Origin: Rhizobiales bacterium 32-66-11
Lineage (GTDB): Bacteria > Pseudomonadota > Alphaproteobacteria > Rhizobiales > Xanthobacteraceae
Length of the DNA: 64,000 nucleotides
NCBI GenBank assembly: GCA_002304505.1
Contig: NCEH01000026.1
Coordinates: 1-64,000 of the forward strand
Reading direction: 5' to 3'
The position numbers and the translations under genes were made by a program. Position 1 is the first letter of the stretch, and every line of letters begins with the position of its first letter. This document shows positions 1 through 9,007 of this stretch, piece by piece. The notes under the pieces are model-generated. The model made no database searches and was not told the origin of the DNA. It was given only the letters and a program-made list of their open reading frames with translations.

Positions 1-347
1 CCCTGCCCCTGGGTGGCGCGGATGGAGGTGCACAGGTTCGAGCGCTGGGAGAGGCAGGTTTTGCACTGCCGGCATTCCGGCGTGTAGAGCGGAATCACAT
101 GGTCGCCGACCTTCAGGCCGGTCACGCCCGCGCCGACCTCGCGCACGATGCCTGCGCCCTCATGGCCGAGAATGGCGGGAAACTTGCCCTCCGAATCCAG
201 CCCGTCGAGCGTATAGGCGTCGGTGTGGCACACGCCGGTGGCCATGATCTCCACCAGCACTTCGCCCGCCTTGGGGCCGCCGATCTCGATGGTCTCGATG
301 GTGAGGGGCTTCTTGGCTTCCCAGGCGACCGCAGCGCGCGTCTTCAT
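1..347 (-). CDS. frmA: Class III alcohol dehydrogenase / S-(hydroxymethyl)glutathione dehydrogenase, 5' part only
   Basis: The gene runs off the left edge, so only the first 115 or so residues are present. The family is a zinc-dependent medium-chain dehydrogenase that oxidises S-hydroxymethylglutathione in formaldehyde detoxification. The translation shows the catalytic zinc region GVCHTD (Cys40), the GHEGAG motif and the start of the four-cysteine structural zinc loop (CRQC, CKTC, then SNLC). The run up to SIRATQGQ is typical of class III enzymes. The start is the ATG at 345-347. A downstream partner such as S-formylglutathione hydrolase cannot be seen because the window ends. Confidence 0.88.
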   Translation of the reverse strand, partial: MKTRAAVAWEAKKPLTIETIEIGGPKAGEVLVEIMATGVCHTDAYTLDGLDSEGKFPAILGHEGAGIVREVGAGVTGLKVGDHVIPLYTPECRQCKTCLSQRSNLCTSIRATQGQ

Positions 348-477
348 GGCGTTCTCCGCAGATGTGACCGCCCGCCGTGCGGGCCTGCGCTCCTATAGCT
401 TTCTTCTTTCCGACAGGGAATCGCGTTTGCGACACGCGGTGCCGGCTGGAGAAAAGCAGAGGCCGGGATAAGGGGCG

Positions 478-500
478 CCCTCCCCCCTTGCGGGGGAGGG
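478..500. repeat. GC-rich hairpin repeat, copy 1
   Basis: A run of C/T followed by TTG and a run of G/A (CCCTCCCCCCTTGCGGGGGA and on) forms a strong hairpin with a tiny loop. Almost the same unit recurs at 571-591 and a relative lies at 63736-63757. All three are intergenic. It could act as a transcription barrier between mgtA (ending at 604) and the dehydrogenase, or be a dispersed palindromic repeat. Confidence 0.6.
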
Positions 501-570
501 TTGGGGTGGGGGGTATGGGCCCGCGAGCACCACCCTCGCCCGGACAAGCGGCGCGACACCCCCCTCCCGG

Positions 571-591
571 CCCTCCCCCTTGCGGGGGAGG
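571..591. repeat. GC-rich hairpin repeat, copy 2
   Basis: CCTCCCCCTTGCGGGGGAGG is a perfect short inverted repeat 13 bases past the end of mgtA. It matches the copy at 478-500, and the two lie about 90 bp apart. It may serve as the mgtA terminator, although no T-tract follows on the minus strand. Confidence 0.6.
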
Positions 592-603
592 AGAAGCCCG
601 CGC

Positions 604-3108
604 CTATCCCCGCTTCATGGCGAAGCGCTTCAGACCCTCGGCCATGGCGAGATAGGCGACGACCAGCAGCGCCAAGGCGCCAAGCAGCGCCGGCGGCAGC
701 AAGGCGAAGCCGAACCAGGCGCCGAACGGCGTGAACGGCAGCGCCATCGCCACCAGCAGGGCGCCGAGCGAAGAGGCCGCGAGCAAGGGATGGGGCAAGT
801 CCGCCCAGGGGCGCGCGCGGGTGCGGATGATGAAGATGACGAGGATCTGCGTCGCCATGGATTCCAGGAACCAGGCGGTGCGGAATGCATCCGGCGTCAC
901 ATGGAACAGGAAGATCAGGCCGCCGAAGGTGAGCAGGTCGAACACCGAGGAGAGCGGACCCATGATGGCCGCGAACCGCACCAGCCCCGCCATGTCCCAC
1001 ACCTGCGGCCGCGCCAGCGCCTCAGCCCGCACCCGGTCGAACGGGATGCCGATTTCCGAGAGATCGTAGAGCAGGTTGTTGAGCAGGATCTGGGTCGGCA
1101 GCATGGGCAGGAACGGCAGGAACAGGGAGGCCGCCGCCATGGAGAGCATGTTGCCGAAATTGGAGCTGGCGGCCATGCGCACATATTTGAGGATATTGAC
1201 GAAGGTCCGCCGCCCCTCCTCCACCCCGTCGGCCACCACGCCGAGATCGCTTTCCAGCAGGATCATGTCCGCCGCCGCCTGGGCAACCCCGGTGGCGCCC
1301 TCCACCGAGAGGCCGATATCGGCGGCTTTGAGCCCCGGCGCGTCATTGATGCCGTCGCCGAGGAACCCCACCACCGCGCCGCGCGCCTGGAGCGCCTTGA
1401 CGATGCGGGATTTCTGGTCCGGCGACAGGCGGCCATAGGCATCCACATGCCGCACCCGCACCGCCAGCGCGGCGTCGCTGAGTGCCGCCACATCGGCGCC
1501 GGAAAGCACTTCGTCCGCCTTCAACCCGACCAGGCCGGCGAGGCGCTTCACCACCACCGGGTCGTCGCCGGAGAGGATCTTCAGCCGCACCCCGGCCTTG
1601 GCGAGGCGGGCGATGGCGGCGGCGGCGGTGGCCTTGGGCGGATCGGCGAAGGCGCACAGGCCCTCGAACACCAGCCCGGCTTCATCCTCCACGGTCAGGT
1701 CGCGCGGCGCGCCGGGCCAGGGTTTGGACGCCACCGCCACCGCGCGCAATCCCTCGCCCGCCAAGGCCTGGACCAAAGCGCGCGCCTGCCCCTGCGCCGC
1801 CGCGTCCATGGCGCTGCCGTCGCGGCGCGTGGCGCACAGAGCCAGCACCGCCTCGGGCGCGCCCTTCACGATCAGAAGATGTTCGTCCGGCCCCTGCGCG
1901 AGCACGGAGCCGAGGCGGCGGGAAAAATCGAAGGCGCGCACCTCTTCCATCACCCAGCCCGCCGCCGGATCGTGCCGGCAGTCCAGCAGCGCCGCGTCGA
2001 GCGCCCCGCGATCGCCGCCGAGATGGGCGGCAAGGGCGGCGAGGGTGGCGGCGCGCGGATCCTCGGCACCTGTGGAATCAAGGCTTTTCGCCAGCGTGAT
2101 GCGGGCTTCGGTGAGGGTGCCGGTCTTGTCCGTGCACAGCACATTCATGGCGCCGAGATCGTGGATCGCGGCGAGCCGCTTCACGATCACCTTGCGCGCC
2201 GCCATGCGCAGCGCGCCGCGCGAGAGCGTCACGGTGGTGATCATGGGCAGAAGCTCGGGGGTCAGCCCCACCGCGAGCGCCACCGCGAACATCAGCGATT
2301 CCAGCACCGGCCGGCCGAACAGCATGTGCGCGGTGAGCACCAGCAGCACCAGCGCCAAAGTGAGCCGCGCGGTGAGCAGGCCGAAGGCGTGCAGGTCGCG
2401 CTGGAAGGGTGAGGGGGCCTGCACTTCCGCGAGCGCGGAGGCGGCCTCGCCGAACAGGCTGTCCCGGCCGGTGTGGACCACCAGGGCGAGCGCCTCGCCG
2501 GTCTGCGCCACCGCGCCGCGAAACACCGCATTGTCGGCATCGGCCGCCAGGGCGGAGGCGATGACACCCGGCTGCTTGCGCACCGGATAGGGCTCGCCGG
2601 TGAGGGCTGCTTCATCGCAGGTGAAGGCATTCGCCTCCAGCACCCGCGCGTCGGCGGGAATGATGTCGCCGGCCCGGATCCGCACGAGATCGCCGGGCAC
2701 CAGCGCGCCCACATCCACGGCGATGAAGGCGCCGTCGCGCTTCGCCTCCGCCTTCACGGCGACCGAGCGGCGCAGCATCTCGGCGGCTTTCAGCGCCTGC
2801 CCCTCCTGCACCGTGTCGAGCACGATGGAGAGGCCGAGAATGGCAAGGATGATGGTGCCGCCCACCGCATCGCCGGTGGCGACGGAAACCGCGCCGGCCG
2901 CCAGCAGGATCAGCGAGAGCGGCTCCGCCAGCCGCCGCATGATCGCGCGGACCGGCCCCACTTTTCGGGGCTGGCTGTCGGCATTGGCGCCATACCGGGC
3001 GCGGCGTTGCTCGACCGCGCCGGTGGTCAGGCCATCGGCGGTGCAGCCGAGCCCGGTGAGCATCGCCGCGACCGGGAGGGTCCAGAAGGGCTTGTCCTGT
3101 GCGGCCAT
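604..3108 (-). CDS. mgtA: Magnesium-translocating P-type ATPase (MgtA/MgtB family)
   Basis: This 834-residue P-type ATPase would import Mg2+ across the inner membrane using ATP. It shows an N-terminal cation-ATPase segment, paired membrane helices before the actuator domain and the LTGEP motif. The phosphorylation site is LCTDKTGTLT with Asp327, followed by KGAPE in the nucleotide-binding domain and GDGINDAPGLK at the hinge. The C-terminal helices include NFGNM and NNLLYDLSE, characteristic of the type IIIB magnesium class. It is slightly shorter than the usual 850-900 residues because the N-terminus is short. It starts 27 bp downstream of fabI on the same strand, so it may be the last gene of the phaC operon, an odd companion for PHA and acyl-phosphate genes. 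Confidence 0.93.
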   Translation of the reverse strand: MAAQDKPFWTLPVAAMLTGLGCTADGLTTGAVEQRRARYGANADSQPRKVGPVRAIMRRLAEPLSLILLAAGAVSVATGDAVGGTIILAILGLSIVLDTVQEGQALKAAEMLRRSVAVKAEAKRDGAFIAVDVGALVPGDLVRIRAGDIIPADARVLEANAFTCDEAALTGEPYPVRKQPGVIASALAADADNAVFRGAVAQTGEALALVVHTGRDSLFGEAASALAEVQAPSPFQRDLHAFGLLTARLTLALVLLVLTAHMLFGRPVLESLMFAVALAVGLTPELLPMITTVTLSRGALRMAARKVIVKRLAAIHDLGAMNVLCTDKTGTLTEARITLAKSLDSTGAEDPRAATLAALAAHLGGDRGALDAALLDCRHDPAAGWVMEEVRAFDFSRRLGSVLAQGPDEHLLIVKGAPEAVLALCATRRDGSAMDAAAQGQARALVQALAGEGLRAVAVASKPWPGAPRDLTVEDEAGLVFEGLCAFADPPKATAAAAIARLAKAGVRLKILSGDDPVVVKRLAGLVGLKADEVLSGADVAALSDAALAVRVRHVDAYGRLSPDQKSRIVKALQARGAVVGFLGDGINDAPGLKAADIGLSVEGATGVAQAAADMILLESDLGVVADGVEEGRRTFVNILKYVRMAASSNFGNMLSMAAASLFLPFLPMLPTQILLNNLLYDLSEIGIPFDRVRAEALARPQVWDMAGLVRFAAIMGPLSSVFDLLTFGGLIFLFHVTPDAFRTAWFLESMATQILVIFIIRTRARPWADLPHPLLAASSLGALLVAMALPFTPFGAWFGFALLPPALLGALALLVVAYLAMAEGLKRFAMKRG

Positions 3109-3135
3109 GGCGTCCCGAAAACCCTTCGCCGCCGG

Positions 3136-3909
3136 TCAGGCGACGATATGGAAACCCGCGTCGGCATAGACCACGGAGCCGGTGAGCGGCGCCCCGGCCT
3201 CGCTCACCAGGAAGGCCGCCACCTTGCCGATCTGCTCGGTGGACACGAGATGGTTCGCCGGGGTGCGGGCGCGCACCTGATCCAGCAATTCGTCGAAGCG
3301 CTCGATGCCGGACGCGGCGCGGGTCTGCACCGGGCCGGCGGAGAGCGCATGGACGCGGATGCCCGCCGCGGCGAGGTCCGCCGCCAGATAGCGCACGGTG
3401 GATTCCAGCGCCGCCTTCACCGGACCCATGAGATTGTAATGATCCACCACCCGCTCGCTGCCGAAGAAGCTCACGGTCTGGAGCGCGCCGCCGGTCTTCA
3501 TCAGCGGCAGCGCCAGCTTCGCCATGCGGATGAAGGAATGGCACGACACGTCCATGGCCATTGCGAACCCCTCGGCGGAGCAGTTCACAAGGCCGGTGTG
3601 CAGATCCTCGCGCGGAGCGAAGGCGATGGAGTGGAACACGAAATCCAGGCTGCCCCATTGCCGCTCGATGGTGGCGAACACCTCTTCCAGCTGGCCGGGA
3701 ATGCGCACGTCGCACGGCACGATGATGGAGGCGTCCAGCTTCTCCGCCAGCGGGCGCACATAGGGGATCGCCTTCTCGTTGAGATAGGTGACGGCGAGTT
3801 CGGCGCCGGCGCCATGGAACGCGCGCGCGCAGCCATGGGCGATGCTCTCGGCATTGGCGATGCCGACCACGAGGCCGCGCTTTCCGGTGAGATCGACAAT
3901 GGGGCTCAT
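3136..3909 (-). CDS. fabI: Enoyl-[acyl-carrier-protein] reductase, FabI type
   Basis: A 257-residue SDR-fold reductase that would reduce trans-2-enoyl-ACP with NAD(P)H. The N-terminal nucleotide loop GIANAESIAHG is the FabI form of the Rossmann motif. The active site is Tyr158 and Lys165 in YNLMGPVKAALE. The position equivalent to E. coli Tyr146 is Phe148 (SFFGSE), so one of the two conserved tyrosines is missing. The ATG overlaps the ackA stop codon (ATGA), showing translational coupling. Its place after a phosphotransacylase and acetate kinase suggests a paralogue for acyl-chain or PHA metabolism rather than the housekeeping enzyme. Family assignment is firm; the physiological role is inference. 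Confidence 0.9.
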   Translation of the reverse strand: MSPIVDLTGKRGLVVGIANAESIAHGCARAFHGAGAELAVTYLNEKAIPYVRPLAEKLDASIIVPCDVRIPGQLEEVFATIERQWGSLDFVFHSIAFAPREDLHTGLVNCSAEGFAMAMDVSCHSFIRMAKLALPLMKTGGALQTVSFFGSERVVDHYNLMGPVKAALESTVRYLAADLAAAGIRVHALSAGPVQTRAASGIERFDELLDQVRARTPANHLVSTEQIGKVAAFLVSEAGAPLTGSVVYADAGFHIVA

Positions 3910-5096
3910 CGCACGGGCTCCAGATGCTGGATGATACCGACCGCTTCGTCGGCGATCACCTGTTCCTCGTCGGTGGGGATGACGAAGACTTGAACCTTGC
4001 TGTCGATGGCGGAGATCAGCGCCGCGTTTGCGGCATTGGCCTCCTCGTCCAGCTTCATGCCGAGCCAGCCGAGGCGCGCCGCCACCGCGCTGCGGATTTC
4101 GCCCTGGTGCTCGCCGATGCCGGCGGTGAAGACGAACCCATCCAGCCCGCCGAGCGTGGTGGCGAGCGCCGCCGTCTCGCGCGCGATGCGGAAGGTGAAG
4201 AGTTCGAGCGCCTCGCGCGCCTCCTCCGCATGGGAGGCCAGCAGCGCACGGCTGTCGGCGCTGATGCCGGAGACGCCCAGCAGGCCGGAGCGGTGGTAGA
4301 GAATGTCTTCCACCTCCTCCAGCGGGCGCTTTTCCTGCTTCAGCATGTGGATCAATACGCCCGGATCCAGCGTGCCGCAGCGCGTCGCCATGGGGATGCC
4401 GTCGAGGGTGGAAAAGCCCATGGAAGTGTCACGGCTGATGCCGCCGGAGAGCGCGCACAGGCTGGCGCCGCTGCCGAGATGCGCCACCACCACCCGACCG
4501 CCGAAGGTCGGATCATGCCGGCCCAGCTCGCGGGCGATGTATTTATAAGACAGGCCGTGGAAGCCGTAGCGCTTGATGCCCGCGGTGAACATTTCGCGCG
4601 GCAAAGCGAAGCGGCGCACCACATCCGCCTGGGTGCGATGGAAGGCGGTGTCGAAGGAGGCCACCTGCGGCAGGTCCGGCCGCAGATGGTGCAACGCCTT
4701 GATGATGCGCACGCTCTGCGGCTGGTGCAGGGGGGCGAGGGGCACCAGGCTCTCGATGCCCTTGAAGGTCTCGTGATCCACCAGCGCCGGGCCGCCGAAG
4801 CGGTCGCCGCCATGCACCACCCGGTGCCCCACCGCCGTGAGGCCGGCGACGCCGAAATGGTCCACCAGCCAGCGCAGCGTCTCGTCGATCACCTCGCGCA
4901 AATCCTCGGTGACGGCTGAGGTCAGGCGGATGTCCCGCGCCTCCCCGCCTTCCCTGACGGAGAGCATCAGCGGGCTGCGGCGCAAATCGATGATGCCCCG
5001 GCCGAGCCGGCGGGCCTGGCCGCCCTCCACCGCGAACAGGCCCATCTTCAGGGTCGAGGAGCCGGGGTTGAAGGTCAGAAGGATATGGTCGCTCAC
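3906..5096 (-). CDS. ackA: Acetate/propionate kinase
   Basis: This 396-residue ASKHA-fold kinase interconverts acyl phosphate plus ADP with the carboxylate plus ATP. The N-terminal phosphate motif LTFNPGSSTLK, the VGHRVVHGG signature, the GYSYKY-like FHGLSYKYI segment and AHLGSGASLCAL are all present. It begins with GTG at 5094-5096, which overlaps the TGA of the upstream transacylase by four bases. The end overlaps fabI by four bases. With the phosphotransacylase upstream it forms an acyl-CoA to acyl-phosphate to acid plus ATP route. Chain-length preference (acetate, propionate or butyrate) cannot be read from the sequence. Confidence 0.92.
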   Translation of the reverse strand: MSDHILLTFNPGSSTLKMGLFAVEGGQARRLGRGIIDLRRSPLMLSVREGGEARDIRLTSAVTEDLREVIDETLRWLVDHFGVAGLTAVGHRVVHGGDRFGGPALVDHETFKGIESLVPLAPLHQPQSVRIIKALHHLRPDLPQVASFDTAFHRTQADVVRRFALPREMFTAGIKRYGFHGLSYKYIARELGRHDPTFGGRVVVAHLGSGASLCALSGGISRDTSMGFSTLDGIPMATRCGTLDPGVLIHMLKQEKRPLEEVEDILYHRSGLLGVSGISADSRALLASHAEEAREALELFTFRIARETAALATTLGGLDGFVFTAGIGEHQGEIRSAVAARLGWLGMKLDEEANAANAALISAIDSKVQVFVIPTDEEQVIADEAVGIIQHLEPVR

Positions 5097-6499
5097 ACCG
5101 TCACCCCGTCGAGCTTGGGCTGGCCGGCGACGGAGAGCTTGGCCAGCGCCACCGAGGCGAGGCGTACCTTCAGCGCGTCCGACCGGCTGGTGAGGATGAT
5201 CGGCACGCGCGCCCCGAGCACCAGCCCGGCGGCATCGGCACCGGCGAGATAGATCAATTGCTTGGCCAGCATGTTGCCGGCTTCCAGGTTCGGCACCAGC
5301 AGGATGTCCGGCTGCCCGGCGACGGGGGAGACGATCTGCTTGATGTGCGCGGCATCGAGGCTGATGGCATTGTCGAAGGCCAGCGGCCCGTCCACCTTGG
5401 CGCCGGTGATCTGGCCGCGCGCCGCCATGACGGTGAGCGCCGCCGCATCGATGGTGGCCGGCATGTCCGGGTTCACCGTCTCCACCGCCGCGAGCACCGC
5501 GACCAGCGGCTCGGGAATGCCGAGGCGGTGCAGCAGGTCGATGGCGTTCTGGCAGATGTCGCGCTTCTGCTCCAGGGTCGGGGCGATGTTGATCGCCGCG
5601 TCGGTGACGATCAGCGGCTTGGGATAGGACGGCACGTCGAGCGCATAGACATGGCTGATGCGCCGCTCGGTGCGCAGGCCGGAGGCGGAGGCGACCACCG
5701 CGCCCAGCAATTCGTCGGTATGCAGGCTGCCCTTCATGAGCGCCGCGCATTCCCCGGAAGCGGCCAGCGCCGCCCCGCGCACGGCGGCGGCGTGGCTGTG
5801 CTCCACCGCCTCGATGCGCAGGCCCGCGAGCGGGATGCCGGCCTTTTCCGCGATCGCCCGAATCTTGCGCTCGGGGCCGATCAGGATGGGATCGATCAGC
5901 CCTTCGTCGCGCGCCTCGATGGCGGCCTGAAGCGCCTCGACGCTGCAGGGATGCACGACGCCCACGCGCATGGGCGGCAGGGAGCGGGCGCGCTGGACGA
6001 ATTCGGAATAGCGCTCGCCGCCGCGCAACAGCACCTCCGGCACCGCGATGCGCGGCAGCGCCAGCTTTTCCAACGGGGCGATCACGGTCGCGGTGCCGGT
6101 CAGCACATCGACACCGGTCTGGTTTACGCAGCGCGTGTCGAGCAGGACGATGCGCTTCTCCGGCTTCTTCTCCAGCACCGTGACGGTGGCGGTGATGGTG
6201 TCGCCGGGCGCCACGGGCTTCCTGAAATGCAGGTCCTGCGACAGATAGATGGTGCCCGGCCCCGGCAATTCGGTGCCAAGCAGGGTGGAGATCAGCCCGC
6301 CGGTCCACATGCCGTGGATCACCACATGGCCGAAGATGTCGGTGGCGGCATAGGCCTTGTCGAGATGGGCCGGGTTCACGTCGCCGGAGACGGCGGCGAA
6401 CAATTCGATGTCTTCATTCCTGACCACCCGCGTCAGCGAGGCGGAATCGCCGACGTTCAGCTCGTCGAACGTGCGGTTCAGCAGCAAAGGCGCGTTCAT
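5093..6499 (-). CDS. MaoC-like hydratase / phosphate acetyl-butyryl transferase fusion
   Basis: This 468-residue protein joins two enzymes. Residues 1-140 are a MaoC-type hot-dog domain: the hydratase motif region reads FAAVSGDVNPAHLD, followed by FGHVVIHGMW. Residues 160-468 are a phosphate acyltransferase (PTA/PTB), with segments such as VGVVHPCS, the repeated-helix core and LEAGNMLAKQL near the end. The first domain would hydrate enoyl-CoA or supply (R)-3-hydroxyacyl-CoA; the second transfers the acyl group to phosphate. The start ATG lies eight bases after the phaC stop, and the end overlaps ackA. The fusion occurs in PHA-making alphaproteobacteria; the substrate is not determined here. 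Confidence 0.85.
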   Translation of the reverse strand: MNAPLLLNRTFDELNVGDSASLTRVVRNEDIELFAAVSGDVNPAHLDKAYAATDIFGHVVIHGMWTGGLISTLLGTELPGPGTIYLSQDLHFRKPVAPGDTITATVTVLEKKPEKRIVLLDTRCVNQTGVDVLTGTATVIAPLEKLALPRIAVPEVLLRGGERYSEFVQRARSLPPMRVGVVHPCSVEALQAAIEARDEGLIDPILIGPERKIRAIAEKAGIPLAGLRIEAVEHSHAAAVRGAALAASGECAALMKGSLHTDELLGAVVASASGLRTERRISHVYALDVPSYPKPLIVTDAAINIAPTLEQKRDICQNAIDLLHRLGIPEPLVAVLAAVETVNPDMPATIDAAALTVMAARGQITGAKVDGPLAFDNAISLDAAHIKQIVSPVAGQPDILLVPNLEAGNMLAKQLIYLAGADAAGLVLGARVPIILTSRSDALKVRLASVALAKLSVAGQPKLDGVTV

Positions 6500-6507
6500 G
6501 ATGGATC

Positions 6508-8364
6508 TCACGCTTGCAGGACATAGGTGCCGGGCGCGTCCTCGAGCGGGGGATAGCCCGCGCCCGGCGCGCCCATGGGCGGGGGAGAGACGAGGCCCTG
6601 GGACGAGCGCTGCGCCAGCCAGCCCTGCCAGGCCGGCCACCAGGAGCCCGGCTGCGCGGGCGTGGCCGCGAACCATTCGTCGGGCCCGAGGCACGAGTCC
6701 ATGGCAGCCTTCTCGCGCAGGCGGAACTGGCGGTGCGGATGGCCCGGCTCGCTGACGATGCCGGCATTGTGCCCGCCGCTGGTCAGCACGAACGTCATGT
6801 CCGTGTCGGCGAGATAATGGATCTTATAGACCGAGCGCCACGGCGCGATGTGGTCGCGCTCCGTGCCCACGGCGAAGATCGGCACGCGGATGTCCTGGAT
6901 CGCGATCGGGTGGCCGTTCACCACATAGCGGCCCGAGGCGAGATCATTGTTCAGGAACAGCTTGCGCAGATAATCCGAATGCATCTTGTAGGGCATGCGG
7001 GTGGCATCGGCGTTCCAGGCCATCAGATCGTTCATGGGGTAGCGCTCGCCCATGAGATAATCATGCACCATGCGCGACCAGACCAGATCGTTGGACTTCA
7101 GCAGTTGGAACGCGCCGGCCATCTGGCTCGAATCCAGATAGCCGCGATCCCACATCATGTCCTCCAGCAGGCTCACCTGGCTGTGGTCGATGAACAATTC
7201 CAGCTCGCCCGGCTCGGTGAAATCGGTCTGGGCCGCGAACAGGGTCATGGAGGCGAGACGCGTATCCCCGGCATCCGCCATGGCCGCCGCCGCCACCGTC
7301 AGCAGCGTGCCGCCGAGGCAATAGCCCACCGCGTGGATCTTCTCGCCCGGCACCACCGCGCTCACGGCATCGAGCGAGTCGGCGACGCCGAGCCGGCGGT
7401 AATCCTCGAAGCTGAGATCGCGGTCCTCGGCCGTCACATTGCGCCAGGACACGGCGAACACCGTGTGCCCCTGCCCCACCAGATAGCGGATCAGCGAATT
7501 GTTGGGGGACAAATCGAGGATGTAATATTTCATGATCCAGGCGGGCACGATCAGCACCGGCTCGCGATACACGCCCGGCGTCGACGGGCTGTATTGGATC
7601 AGCTCCACCAGCCGGTTGCGATAGATCACCTTGCCCGGCGTCGCGGCGACATCGCGGCCCACCTTGAACGCCTCCACGCCGAGCGGCGGCTTGTGGGCGC
7701 GCTTGCGGGCGAGGTCTTCCATCAGGTTCTTGGCGCCGGCGACGAAATTCGCCCCGCCGCTGGCCACCGACTTTTGCGCCACTTCGGGATTGGCGAACGG
7801 CAGGTTCGCGGGCGAGGCCATGTCGAGCAATTGACGCGCCGTGAAAGACACCACGTCGGCATGATGCGGCGCCATGCCGGGGACGCCGCAGGTGGCTTCG
7901 TGCCACCAGTGCTGGGTCCGCAGAAAGCCTTCGCGCCAGATGGAATAGGGCCAGCGGCTCCAGCCCTCACCGCGGAACCGCTCGTCGCCGGTGATCGGGC
8001 CGGCCGCCTCGAACGCGGTCGGCGCGGCGGGATTGAGCAGGTGGGCCGCGAATTCGCGCGCGCCGAACATGGCCTTCAGCGCCAGTTCCGTGCGCTTGCC
8101 GGGGGCGGAGGCCAGATGCAGCGCCCAATCGGTATAAGCGAGCGCGAGCGCCGCCGGCGAGAGGCCGCCGGTCATCTCCGCCACGGCGGCGCCGACGCGC
8201 CGGTCGAACAGGCGCAGGCCCTCGTGATCCACATCCGCGCTCTCGGCCGGCAGCAGGAGCGGAATTTCATGCGCCGGCGGGGGGGCGGCGGGAGCGGGCG
8301 CCGGCTGCGGAGCCGGGGCGGGCGCGTGCGTGTCGCTGACAAGCTTCAGGACCGTCTCTGCCAT
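6508..8364 (-). CDS. phaC: Class I poly(3-hydroxyalkanoate) synthase
   Basis: A 618-residue synthase that polymerises (R)-3-hydroxyacyl-CoA into PHA granules. It has a Pro/Ala-rich N-terminal tail (about residues 10-35), the PhaC N-terminal domain (TQHWWHEAT, NLPFANPEV), then an alpha/beta hydrolase core. The lipase-like box is GYCLGG with catalytic Cys349. A later GTERDHIAPW supplies the acid and GGHNAGIVSEPG the histidine. The 618-residue length fits class I, not the shorter class III form. It is the first gene of the minus-strand operon leading to the transacylase, ackA, fabI and mgtA. Confidence 0.92.
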   Translation of the reverse strand: MAETVLKLVSDTHAPAPAPQPAPAPAAPPPAHEIPLLLPAESADVDHEGLRLFDRRVGAAVAEMTGGLSPAALALAYTDWALHLASAPGKRTELALKAMFGAREFAAHLLNPAAPTAFEAAGPITGDERFRGEGWSRWPYSIWREGFLRTQHWWHEATCGVPGMAPHHADVVSFTARQLLDMASPANLPFANPEVAQKSVASGGANFVAGAKNLMEDLARKRAHKPPLGVEAFKVGRDVAATPGKVIYRNRLVELIQYSPSTPGVYREPVLIVPAWIMKYYILDLSPNNSLIRYLVGQGHTVFAVSWRNVTAEDRDLSFEDYRRLGVADSLDAVSAVVPGEKIHAVGYCLGGTLLTVAAAAMADAGDTRLASMTLFAAQTDFTEPGELELFIDHSQVSLLEDMMWDRGYLDSSQMAGAFQLLKSNDLVWSRMVHDYLMGERYPMNDLMAWNADATRMPYKMHSDYLRKLFLNNDLASGRYVVNGHPIAIQDIRVPIFAVGTERDHIAPWRSVYKIHYLADTDMTFVLTSGGHNAGIVSEPGHPHRQFRLREKAAMDSCLGPDEWFAATPAQPGSWWPAWQGWLAQRSSQGLVSPPPMGAPGAGYPPLEDAPGTYVLQA

Positions 8365-9007
8365 TTTCGTGTCGCCTTTGATCTCTCAGCCGAACGATAG
8401 CATCGGACCCGCGCCGCGAGGGGCATCCAGAACGCTGACGCCCAAACGCTGACGCCCATGCCGGACCCGCGCCGGGCGGCACGAACGCCTCCCGTGCCTC
8501 ACGGCCCGCGCCCTGCCGGAACGGCCGAAACGCGGCAGCAGGTCCCTGGCCGGATCCTTCGCAGTCGCCCGCAACCTAGCGGCGGCGCGTGCACTGCAAC
8601 AGCCTCGGAAACTACGTAAGCAGCAGCGGCATGCCGGCTAAGTATCTGCCAATGCAGGGCCGCCGCCCCGCGCGACGGCGGCGCACGGGGCAGATCACGC
8701 AAGGGGGACCCGCCCGGACATCCCCCGTCACGACGAGCCCCAGCGCGGCAAAATCCCGCTGCCGCTGCGAAGATGGACCGGCGCGGGGAACTTGGCCGTA
8801 GATTCGAACTTGATACCTCTTGGCGGCGTGACACATGGATGTGCAAGAATGCGTCGATACAGACTTTAAGCTCGGGCGCCCCACGTCCGCCCCCCGACCG
8901 TCCCTCCGCCGGAAATGCGCGCCCCCACCCCCGGGAGACACGGCCGGCGCACTGCCTTCCCCACGCGAGGCCCGGCTCGGCCGCGCCTCAGTTCCAGGAG
9001 CTGTCCC
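8365..9007. other. Long intergenic region between divergent phaC and dps
   Basis: No convincing gene was found in this 643-bp stretch. The short open frames in it have no recognisable domain and no good ribosome site. It must hold the divergent promoters of phaC (minus) and dps (plus). A tandem 13-bp repeat (ACGCTGACGCCCA twice) lies near 8431-8458. The segment around 8580-8650 is less GC-rich than its surroundings, so a promoter or small RNA there is possible but not demonstrable. Confidence 0.4.

Noticed and set aside
580..2412. A 610-residue plus-strand frame opposite mgtA
   Set aside because: Arg/Gln/His-rich shadow of the ATPase gene with no ribosome site.
8499..8846. Open frames in the phaC-dps gap
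   Set aside because: Arg/Ala/Pro-rich, no domain and no ribosome site; they look like chance frames.
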